From positions 1-18,668 of the forward strand of contig DASZMX010000138.1 of NCBI GenBank assembly GCA_035551475.1: a stretch of 18,668 nt of DNA, written 5' to 3'. The DNA is from DASZMX01 sp035551475. GTDB lineage: Bacteria; Verrucomicrobiota; Verrucomicrobiia; Limisphaerales; Palsa-1400. The position numbers were made by a program, and so were the translations under genes. A model generated the notes under the pieces. That model was given only the letters and a program-made list of their open reading frames with translations. It had not been told where the DNA came from and made no database searches. Numbering within the stretch: the first letter of the stretch is position 1; each line of letters begins with the position of its first letter. Below, piece by piece: positions 8,026 through 14,743 of this stretch.

Positions 8026-8687
8026 TGCGTTACTTTTTCCTCGCTTACGCGCTCATCGTGCTGGGAACGGTCGGCCTTTTGGGATTCCGCGGCGAACATT
8101 CGCGCAAACCGCCATTGGAAATTTTCCCGGACATGGTGCGCCAGAATAAAGTGCGCCCGCAAACGCCAAGCGAACTTTTCCCGGACCAATATGCTTCACG
8201 CGTGTTTCCGGAAAACACGGTGCCGCACAGCGCGCCGTATATGGTCAACGGCCAGGTCCTCACGAATAACGGCCAGCCCGTTTATGCGTATCAGGATATT
8301 CCGTTGAACACCGGGAAGATTCCGGGCACGACGAATTTTGTGGACTTGAATCCGCTGCCGATTACGCATCAATTGTTGGAGCGCGGCCAGCAGCGTTTCC
8401 AGATTAATTGCCTGCCGTGCCACGGAGCGCTGGGCGATGGCAAAGGCATCACCAGCAAATACAATATGGCGCCGGCCAATTTCCATGACCAACGGCTGGT
8501 GAATATGCCGGACGGGGAAATTTTCAATACGATCACGTATGGCAAGAACCTGATGGGGCCGTACGGGGCGAATGTCACGACTGAAGATCGCTGGGCGGTG
8601 GTCGCCTACGTCCGGGTTTTGCAGCGCAGCCAGTTGGCCTCGGTGGAGGATGTGCCGGAGGCCAAACGTTCCCAATTTAAGAAATAA
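8025..8687 (+). CDS. actE: Alternative complex III subunit ActE, monoheme cytochrome c
   Basis: Periplasmic monoheme cytochrome c of ACIII, 220 aa. The heme motif is CLPCH (129-133) and the likely axial Met is M177 (NLMGPYG). The N-terminus is one hydrophobic segment (about 3-22). Many ActE proteins are lipoproteins with a Cys at the end of this segment; here the equivalent stretch reads GLLGFRG with no Cys, so an uncleaved membrane anchor or a signal peptide is more likely. The sequence between residues 30 and 110 (IFPDM, KVRPQTPSELF, DGQ-type loops) is the usual ActE N-terminal extension. It is probably the exit point for electrons toward the downstream cytochromes. The stop is one base before actF. 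Confidence 0.92.
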   Translation: MRYFFLAYALIVLGTVGLLGFRGEHSRKPPLEIFPDMVRQNKVRPQTPSELFPDQYASRVFPENTVPHSAPYMVNGQVLTNNGQPVYAYQDIPLNTGKIPGTTNFVDLNPLPITHQLLERGQQRFQINCLPCHGALGDGKGITSKYNMAPANFHDQRLVNMPDGEIFNTITYGKNLMGPYGANVTTEDRWAVVAYVRVLQRSQLASVEDVPEAKRSQFKK

Positions 8688-8688
8688 T

Positions 8689-9933
8689 ATGAGTTCGCAA
8701 TCACATCCGGGCGCGGTTCCTTCGCTCGATTTGTCGAAGTGGCGCAATGTGCCGACGATCATGATCGTGATCGGCGCGATTGGCGCGCTCGCGGCATTCG
8801 CCGTCGGCGGAGTGCGGCAGTTTGCGTTTTCCTGGCTGCTGGGATTCATGTTTGTCCTCAGCCTTGGCTTGGGCGGACTTTTCCTTGTTATCGTGCATCA
8901 TTTGTTCGATGCGAGCTGGTCCGTGCCGATTCGCCGGTTCAACGAGCACATCGCCTGCTTGAGCGGGCCGACGTTGCTGGTGTTGTTTATTCCGGTGGCG
9001 ATTCTGGCGCCGAAGATTTATCCGTGGATGGGCCGGGCCTTGCAATCGCATCCCGACCATGCGCTGACCTCCAAGGCGCCGCTGTTCACGTATGGCGGTT
9101 TTTATATCAGCGCGGCGGTGTGTTTTGCGCTGTGGTGGCTGATCTCGCATCAATTGCGCGGCTGGTCCTTGAAACAGGACAAATCGGGCTCGGCGGAATG
9201 CACGCACAAGATGCGTTTTTACGCGTGCATCGGCGTGGTGATTTTTGCGCTGACGTTGACGACGGCGGCGATCATGTGGATCAAGGGATTGATGCACGAA
9301 TGGTATTCCACCATGTTCGGCGTCTGGTATTTTGCGGCGTCAGTTTGGACGACGCTGGCGACGGTTTATGCCATCACGCTGGTGATGCAGCGGACGACGC
9401 CCCTGCGCAATTTGATCCGCGAAAAGACCTATTACATGATTGGCTCGCTGATGCTGGCCTTCACGATTTTCTACGCCTACATCAGCTTTGCCCAATACTT
9501 CATCATTTGGAATGCGAACATTCCTGAGGAAACGTTCTGGTTTGTGTTGCGTGAAAAAGGGTGGTGGTGGGGATTTGGCCAGATCATTATTTTCGGCCAT
9601 TTCTTCGTGCCGTTCCTGGCGCTGCTCCGCATCGATGTCAAACTGAAGCCGCAATTTATGATTCCGCTGTGCGGTTGGGCGTGGCTGATGCACTTCTGCG
9701 ATTTGGAATTTCAAATCATGCCGGCGCTCAATGAACCCGGCGCGCCGACGCTCGGCATCTTCTGCGACGCGTGTTGCGTGTTGTTGATGGCGGGTGTGCT
9801 GGCGAAGGTTTTCCTGTATTATTTTGCGAAATACGCGCCGTATCCCCAATGGGATCCGCGCATGGCGGAGGCGCTGGATGTCTATGTGCCGCCCACGCAT
9901 GCGTACGCCACGGCGCCGGGGAGGGCGAAATGA
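8689..9933 (+). CDS. actF: Alternative complex III subunit ActF, NrfD-like membrane protein
   Basis: Second polytopic membrane subunit of ACIII, 414 aa, paralogous to ActC but shorter, with about ten predicted helices. The ATG at 8689, one base after the actE stop, is preferred over starts further upstream that would lie inside actE. Features include a soluble N-terminal 20 residues, HHLFDASWSVPIRR (about 65-78), helices carrying FYAYISFAQYFIIW (about 262-275), and FGHFFVPFLALL near residue 305. Its TGA overlaps the next ATG (ATGA). It completes the ActABCDEF set; no separate ActG is recognisable unless the following small protein plays that role. Confidence 0.93.
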   Translation: MSSQSHPGAVPSLDLSKWRNVPTIMIVIGAIGALAAFAVGGVRQFAFSWLLGFMFVLSLGLGGLFLVIVHHLFDASWSVPIRRFNEHIACLSGPTLLVLFIPVAILAPKIYPWMGRALQSHPDHALTSKAPLFTYGGFYISAAVCFALWWLISHQLRGWSLKQDKSGSAECTHKMRFYACIGVVIFALTLTTAAIMWIKGLMHEWYSTMFGVWYFAASVWTTLATVYAITLVMQRTTPLRNLIREKTYYMIGSLMLAFTIFYAYISFAQYFIIWNANIPEETFWFVLREKGWWWGFGQIIIFGHFFVPFLALLRIDVKLKPQFMIPLCGWAWLMHFCDLEFQIMPALNEPGAPTLGIFCDACCVLLMAGVLAKVFLYYFAKYAPYPQWDPRMAEALDVYVPPTHAYATAPGRAK

Positions 9934-10307
9934 ACCACGATTCCTGCTGCGAAAAAACCAAGTGCGGCTCCTACGCCGTCGGCATCCTGGGAACGTTGCT
10001 GGTGATGGGCGGCATGGTCTGGCTCCTGCGGCATTATACCGAGACTCCGCCGGTTTTTGCGGAGCGCTCCGCGGAACGCTTGCAGTATCGGGCCGAGATG
10101 AATGCCGCAACAGGCCCGTTGCTGGTGAATTATGATTGGCAGGATCAAACCCGCGGCGTGGTGCGCATTCCGCTCGAGCGCGCCAAGGAATTGGTCCTGG
10201 AAGAATGGCAAAATCCGGCGGCGGGCCGGTCGAATTTGATGGCGCGGGCCGCCAAGGCTTTCGCTCCCCTGCCGAAGCCGCCGGAAAAGAAAAATGAGTA
10301 CGAATAG
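9930..10307 (+). CDS. Small single-pass membrane protein in the act operon (unknown function, 125 aa)
   Basis: The start overlaps the actF stop (ATGA). The protein has a Cys-rich head (C6, C7, C12), one membrane helix (about 14-32) and a periplasmic or cytosolic tail of about 90 residues. The tail includes NYDWQDQTRGVVRIPLERAK (about 69-88), followed by an acidic or amphipathic segment. That 'YxWxDxxxGVVRIPxxxA' pattern recalls small proteins I associate from memory with cytochrome oxidase loci in Acidobacteria and Planctomycetes; I cannot verify this. The position between ActF and the CcoN-like gene suggests an accessory or assembly subunit, perhaps an ActG analogue. The three head cysteines could bind metal or form disulfides, but they sit before the membrane helix. 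Confidence 0.75.
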   Translation: MNHDSCCEKTKCGSYAVGILGTLLVMGGMVWLLRHYTETPPVFAERSAERLQYRAEMNAATGPLLVNYDWQDQTRGVVRIPLERAKELVLEEWQNPAAGRSNLMARAAKAFAPLPKPPEKKNEYE

Positions 10308-10310
10308 GCT

Positions 10311-11729
10311 GTGACTGCGACGCCAACAGCCCCCCAACCCGCGGCCACGTCCGCGCCGCTCGACATTGACGCTTCGTGTCGCGCGCCCCTGCTCGCGCTC
10401 TTTCTCAGCGCGGCCCTCTGGCTCGTCCTGGGCACGGCGTGCACGCTGCTGGCTTCGATCAAGCTGCATGTTCCACATCTCTTGGCGGATTGTTCGGCTC
10501 TGACTTACGGACGCATCCGCCCCGCGGGGCTCGATTGTTTTTTGTATGGCTTTGGCCTGCAAGCCGGGCTCGGCGTGGGGCTTTGGCTGCTCTGCCGGCT
10601 GGGGCGCACGGCGCTGCTGGGTTCGGGCGTGGCGCTTTTCGGCATGGCCTTTTGGAATCTGGGCGTGAGCCTGGGCATCCTGGGAATCCTTATTGGTGAC
10701 AGCACCGGCTATCCGGCCTTTGAATTGCCGCGTTACGCCGCTGGTTTCCTGTTTTTCGGTTATATCCTGCTGGCGATCCCGGCGGTGATGACGTTTCACG
10801 CGCGCCGTCCCGGTTTGCTTTATCCTTCGCAATGGTTTGTGCTGGGGTCGATTTTTTGGTTCTCGTGGATTTTTTCGACGGCTGGAATGCTTTTGCTGTG
10901 TTCGCCCGTGCGCGGCGTGGTGCAATCGTCAGTGAGTTGGTGGTATGCGAATAATTTGAGCGAGATCGTCCTTGGTTTCATGGGGCTGGCCTCAATTTTT
11001 TATTTTATTCCCAAGCTGGTGGGACGCCCGCTGCACAGCGCGCCTTGGGCGGCGTTTGTCTTTTGGATGATGACGCTGTTCGGAAGCTGGGCGGGATTGC
11101 CGGAAGGATCGCCGCTGCCGATTTGGGTGGGCAGCATGAGCACCGTGGGAACCGTGCTGATGGTGGTCGCGGTGCTGGCGGTGGCATTGAATTTTTACCA
11201 CACCGTTCGGCTGAACGTGAACACGCTCGATGCCGATCCGACGCTCCGCTTTTGTTACGTGGCGCTGATTTTCTGGTTGATTGCCAGCGCGCAGCAAATC
11301 ATCGGCGCGTTGCGCGGCGTGAATGCGCTCACGGGCCTGACGTGGTTTGGCGTCGCGCAAAAGGAGCTGCAATATTACGGCTTTTTTGCGCTCGGGATGT
11401 TCGGAGCGATTTATTACATCCTGCCGCGGCTGCTGCAATCAACCTGGTGCCCGCATTTGCTCAAGGCGCATTTCTGGCTTTCGTTGCTCGGCATTGTCAC
11501 GCTGTATCTTTCCCATGTCATCGGCGGCGTGATGCAGGGGATTCTTCTGAGCGAGGCGCGCAATTCGTTTATTGACGTGCTGCGCAGCACGATGATGGCG
11601 GTGCGCATTGGCACGCTGGGCGAGTTGCTGATTTTCGTCGGCGCGTTGGTTTTCCTTTTGAATTTCGTGAAAATCCTGAGTGAAACCGGCCAGCGCCTGC
11701 GCGGCGACATCATGGGGAGGCTTTCATGA
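10311..11729 (+). CDS. CcoN-like cbb3 oxidase subunit I homologue lacking all heme and copper ligands
   Basis: Polytopic membrane protein, 472 aa (GTG start, 3 nt after the previous stop, no clear ribosome site), about 12 helices. Homology to CcoN is shown by aligned landmarks: YGRIRP (66-71), WWY (210-212), FYFIPKLVGRP (about 228-238), WAG (260-262), DADPTLRF, VNALTGLTW, FGAIYYILPRL and GGVMQGIL. Against the CcoN consensus as I remember it, RPLH becomes RPAG (G73), GHN becomes ANN (N214), WAGPHH becomes WAGLPE (P264, E265), and GHVH becomes AQKE (Q350, E352). The cross-linked Tyr position is G258. So low-spin heme b, heme b3 and CuB should all be absent, and oxygen reduction is not expected. 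The frame is intact and coupled to ccoO (ATGA), so it is a maintained gene and not a decayed one. Likely role (inference): a membrane scaffold for c-type cytochromes. Confidence 0.88.
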   Translation: MTATPTAPQPAATSAPLDIDASCRAPLLALFLSAALWLVLGTACTLLASIKLHVPHLLADCSALTYGRIRPAGLDCFLYGFGLQAGLGVGLWLLCRLGRTALLGSGVALFGMAFWNLGVSLGILGILIGDSTGYPAFELPRYAAGFLFFGYILLAIPAVMTFHARRPGLLYPSQWFVLGSIFWFSWIFSTAGMLLLCSPVRGVVQSSVSWWYANNLSEIVLGFMGLASIFYFIPKLVGRPLHSAPWAAFVFWMMTLFGSWAGLPEGSPLPIWVGSMSTVGTVLMVVAVLAVALNFYHTVRLNVNTLDADPTLRFCYVALIFWLIASAQQIIGALRGVNALTGLTWFGVAQKELQYYGFFALGMFGAIYYILPRLLQSTWCPHLLKAHFWLSLLGIVTLYLSHVIGGVMQGILLSEARNSFIDVLRSTMMAVRIGTLGELLIFVGALVFLLNFVKILSETGQRLRGDIMGRLS

Positions 11730-12379
11730 ACAGCGGGCCGCTGCTTTTCCTGGGATTGCTGTTTACGATGGCTTGCTCGTGGCTGACGTTTGTCATGGGG
11801 CCGCAATTGCAAGTGGGGCGCATGCAACCGGCGACGAACCTGGTGTCGCAGGAGCTTTATCCCAATCCGTATGAAGGCGTGTCCGGCCAGGGGTCGCAGG
11901 TGTATCGCGCCAATGGCTGCGTTTCGTGCCACAGCCAGCAAATCCGCGCCAAGAGCTTCGGGCCAGACATGGCGCATTACCTCGCCATCCGCCCCAGCAC
12001 GGCTTACGACTATCTTTACGATCAGCCCGTGCTGCTCGGCGACCAGCGGATTGGCCCGGACTTGGCGGCGGTCGGTTTGCATTTTGATCGCGCCGGCTTG
12101 TTGCAGAAATTGTATGAACCGCGCCTGAGCGCGCCCGGGTCGGTGATGCCGTCGTATCGTTATTTGTTTGAAACGCGCAAGATCACTTTTGCGCCCTCGA
12201 CCAATGCCCTGGCGCTGCCGCCGCAGTTGGCGGCGCCGGCGGGTTACGAGGTGGTGCCCACGCCGGCGGCGGAGGAATTGGCCGGCTATCTATTGAGCCG
12301 CCGCCAGAACGTCTTTATTTATTTTGCGCCGCCGCCGCCGACGAATGCCCCCGCGACCAACGCGCCTGTCAAGAAATGA
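11726..12379 (+). CDS. ccoO: CcoO-like monoheme cytochrome c (cbb3 oxidase subunit II family)
   Basis: Membrane-anchored cytochrome c, 217 aa, with one N-terminal helix (about 4-24). CcoO-like signatures: GSQVYRANGCVSCHSQQIR with heme ligands C65, C68 and H69; GDQRIGPDLAAVG (about 109-121); and PGSVMPSY with axial M141. The tail (about 195-217) is Pro/Asn/Ala-rich. All expected heme c residues are present, in contrast to the CcoN-like neighbour it should pair with. The start has a strong GGGGAGG 6-7 nt upstream and overlaps the previous stop (ATGA). It probably receives electrons from ActE and hands them to the next cytochrome. Confidence 0.9.
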   Translation: MNSGPLLFLGLLFTMACSWLTFVMGPQLQVGRMQPATNLVSQELYPNPYEGVSGQGSQVYRANGCVSCHSQQIRAKSFGPDMAHYLAIRPSTAYDYLYDQPVLLGDQRIGPDLAAVGLHFDRAGLLQKLYEPRLSAPGSVMPSYRYLFETRKITFAPSTNALALPPQLAAPAGYEVVPTPAAEELAGYLLSRRQNVFIYFAPPPPTNAPATNAPVKK

Positions 12380-12978
12380 AGTCTCCCGAACCATCACGCG
12401 AACCAGGGGCCGAGCCCACGGCGGGCTTTGCGACGGTGCCGATTTGCCTCGTGCTCGCGCTGGGCGCGCTTTGTTATTGGGGAGAATTTTATTTGGACCG
12501 CAATTCCGGCAGTTTTGACGAGCACATTTACGCGCCGTTCCATACTTGGGACGAAGTGGTGGCGAACAACCCCGTGTCCGAGGAGCAGGTGCAATATAAC
12601 CTGGGCAAGCTGAAGTTTCACCAGACCTGCGAACTCTGCCATCAGGCCACCGGTCTGGGCCAGGATGGCAAGGCTCCGCCGCTCGTCGGCTCCGAATGGG
12701 TGCTGGCGCCGGGCCCGAATCGCATTGCTCATGCGGTTATGAATGGTTTGACCGGGCCGATCACTGTCAAAGGCACAGCTTGGAACCTTACCATGCCGGC
12801 GTGGAAGGATAATTTCACGGACAAGGAAATGGCCGCCATCCTGACCTATATCCGCAGCGAATGGGGCAACAAAGCGCCAGCGGTCAAGGCGGACTTGATC
12901 AAGAAAGTCCGCGCTGAACCGCATCCCGGCCCCATGGCGGGCGGTGATGAGTTAAGCAAGCTGCCCGAGAACCTGTGA
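12376..12978 (+). CDS. Membrane-anchored class I monoheme cytochrome c
   Basis: Cytochrome c of 200 aa with one N-terminal anchor (about 20-38) after a hydrophilic 18-residue head, then a c domain with CELCH (85-89) and a likely axial Met in TMPAW (M140). GLGQDGKAPPLVGSEWV (about 93-109) is typical of class I cytochromes fused to, or paired with, oxidases and dehydrogenases. Its place after CcoN- and CcoO-like genes corresponds to CcoP, but it has a single heme, not two. It is the last gene of the operon, started at ATGA, and its final 27 nt overlap the 3' end of proS on the other strand. It could be the electron shuttle to a distant oxidase (inference). Confidence 0.88.
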   Translation: MKSPEPSREPGAEPTAGFATVPICLVLALGALCYWGEFYLDRNSGSFDEHIYAPFHTWDEVVANNPVSEEQVQYNLGKLKFHQTCELCHQATGLGQDGKAPPLVGSEWVLAPGPNRIAHAVMNGLTGPITVKGTAWNLTMPAWKDNFTDKEMAAILTYIRSEWGNKAPAVKADLIKKVRAEPHPGPMAGGDELSKLPENL

Positions 12979-14649
12979 GACGGCCTCTTCGGCCTTCACC
13001 AGCAGCATCGCTCCGCCGCGCGGCTTGATTTCCACTTCGCCTTTGGCCAGCGATTTTTCGCCGATGCCAATGCGGATGGGAAAGCCCACGAGGTCGGCGT
13101 CCTTGAATTTGACCCCGGGACGGTCGTCGCGATCGTCAAGAATCACATCGACGCCTTTGGCCTGGAGCTCTTCATAAATTTTGACCGCGAGCTGCATGAC
13201 GGGGCTTTCCGCCGCCACGCTCAAGGGCGTGATGCAAACCGTGTAAGGCGCCACGCTGGCGGGCCAAACGATGCCGTCCTTGTCGTTGCATTGCTCGATG
13301 ACAGCCTGCAAGGTGCGGGTGACGCCGATGCCGTAGCAGCCCATGATGGCCGGTTGTTGCTTGCCGGTTTCATCCAGGAACAAGGCGCCGAGCTTCTCGC
13401 TGTATTTTGTGCCGAGTTTGAAGACGTGCCCCACTTCAATGGCGCGGCGAATCTTCAGGGGTTGACCGCAATTGACGCAGGGCTCGCCGGCGGCGGCGGT
13501 GCGCAAATCCGCCCAAGTATGGACCACGATGTCGCGCGCCACATCCACATGGCGGAGGTGAAAGCCGTCCTCGTTGGCGCCGGTGGTGGCGTCGGCCATC
13601 CCGCGCAATGATTCGTCGGCGTAAACGGTTATGTCTTTGACACCGACGGCGCCGAGGCTGCCGGGATGCGCTTTCAACGCGGTGTAAATCTCCTCCGCTT
13701 CCGCCGGGCGGAAGGTGGCAGTGCCGAGCGTTCCAGCCAGCTTGGCTTCATTTAATTGGTGGTCGCCGCGCAGCAAGAGCAGCGTGGTTTTTCCTTCCAC
13801 CATGAAAACCAGCGTCTTGATTTGCTCGTCCGCCGGCACGTTGAAGGGCGCCTTGGTCAGGGCTTCGATCGTCACCACGCCCGGGGTGGCGAATTTTTCG
13901 AGCGCCTGCGTCGTTCCGGTTTTCAGCGTGACGCGGCTGGCGGCCTTCTCGACATTGGCGGCGTAATGGCAGGCGTCGCAATAGGCCACTTCATTTTCGC
14001 CCGTTTCAGCCGGGGCCATGTATTCGTGGGAGAATTTTCCGCCGATCACGCCGGTGTCCGCCTCCACGGCCATGGTCTTCAAGCCGCACCGCGTAAAGAT
14101 GCGGGCATAGGCGTCATACATTTTTTTATAACTGACGTTGGCCGCGTCTTCCGAAATGTCGAAGCTGTAGGCGTCCTTCATCAGGAACTCCTTGGCGCGC
14201 ATCAGGCCGAAGCGCGGGCGGATTTCGTCGCGAAATTTCGTCTGCACCTGGTAAAAATTGCGAGGCAACTGGCGGTAGGAGCTTAATTCCCCCGCGACGA
14301 GCGTGGTGATGACTTCCTCGTGGGTGGGGCCGAGCACCCATTCCTTTTTCGCCTTGTCGCGCACTTTGAAAAAGACGCCCTGGGCGGTTTCGTAACGGCC
14401 GCTTTTCTGCCAGATCTCGGGCGGCTGCAGCGCGGGCATCAGGACTTCCAGGGCGCCGGCGCGGTCCATTTCCTCGCGCACGATTTTTTCGACCTTGCGC
14501 AAGGCCCGCAGGCCGAGCGGCAAAAAGGTGTAGAGGCCGCCCGTCAATTTACGGATCAGGCCCGCGCGCAGGAGCAGCTTGTGCGAGATGATTTCCGCTT
14601 CCGCCGGGACTTCTTTCAAAGTCGGAATAAAAGTTTGGGACCAACGCAT
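12952..14649 (-). CDS. proS: Prolyl-tRNA synthetase (bacterial type, with editing insertion)
   Basis: Class II aminoacyl-tRNA synthetase charging tRNA-Pro in the cytoplasm, 565 aa, the normal size for the bacterial type. The N-terminus (KLLLRAGLIRKLTGGLYTFLPLG) is characteristic. Motif 2 is at R140-DEIRPRFG and motif 3 (GCYGIGVTR) is near residue 440. Between them, about 224-405, lies the YbaK-like editing insertion (VEGKTTLLLLRGDHQLNEAKL). The anticodon-binding domain makes up the last 95 residues. No strong ribosome site is seen upstream of the ATG. The 3' end overlaps the convergent cytochrome gene by 27 nt. It is a housekeeping gene unrelated in function to the neighbouring operon. Confidence 0.97.
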   Translation of the reverse strand: MRWSQTFIPTLKEVPAEAEIISHKLLLRAGLIRKLTGGLYTFLPLGLRALRKVEKIVREEMDRAGALEVLMPALQPPEIWQKSGRYETAQGVFFKVRDKAKKEWVLGPTHEEVITTLVAGELSSYRQLPRNFYQVQTKFRDEIRPRFGLMRAKEFLMKDAYSFDISEDAANVSYKKMYDAYARIFTRCGLKTMAVEADTGVIGGKFSHEYMAPAETGENEVAYCDACHYAANVEKAASRVTLKTGTTQALEKFATPGVVTIEALTKAPFNVPADEQIKTLVFMVEGKTTLLLLRGDHQLNEAKLAGTLGTATFRPAEAEEIYTALKAHPGSLGAVGVKDITVYADESLRGMADATTGANEDGFHLRHVDVARDIVVHTWADLRTAAAGEPCVNCGQPLKIRRAIEVGHVFKLGTKYSEKLGALFLDETGKQQPAIMGCYGIGVTRTLQAVIEQCNDKDGIVWPASVAPYTVCITPLSVAAESPVMQLAVKIYEELQAKGVDVILDDRDDRPGVKFKDADLVGFPIRIGIGEKSLAKGEVEIKPRGGAMLLVKAEEAVSQVLGQLA

Positions 14650-14708
14650 AATTCGGGCGCACTCTACCCGCGCGCCTCCCGGATATCACGGATAAAACGT
14701 CTGAGCGC

Positions 14709-14737
14709 TTGACATTGTCCGGCGCGCGCCGCAGAAA
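14709..14737 (+). promoter_or_regulatory. Candidate promoter for the DUF2851 gene, possibly leaderless
   Basis: A perfect TTGACA (14709-14714) is followed after 17 bp by a poor -10, CAGAAA (14732-14737). Transcription would begin at about 14744, exactly at the GTG start, so the mRNA may be leaderless; no ribosome site is visible before the GTG. It lies in the 94-bp gap shared with the divergent proS gene. Confidence 0.3.
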
Positions 14738-14743
14738 CTCCGC

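Noticed and set aside
10311..11729. Calling this gene a functional cbb3 oxidase catalytic subunit
   Set aside because: None of the required His ligands or the active-site Tyr is present at the aligned positions, so catalytic annotation would be misleading.
10311..11729. Calling the CcoN-like gene a pseudogene
   Set aside because: The frame is full length, uninterrupted, has intact membrane helices and fold motifs, and is translationally coupled to an intact ccoO-like gene.
12982..12994. GGCC-TCTTC-GGCC hairpin after the cytochrome gene as a terminator
   Set aside because: Only a 4-bp stem, no T tract, and it lies inside the proS coding sequence.
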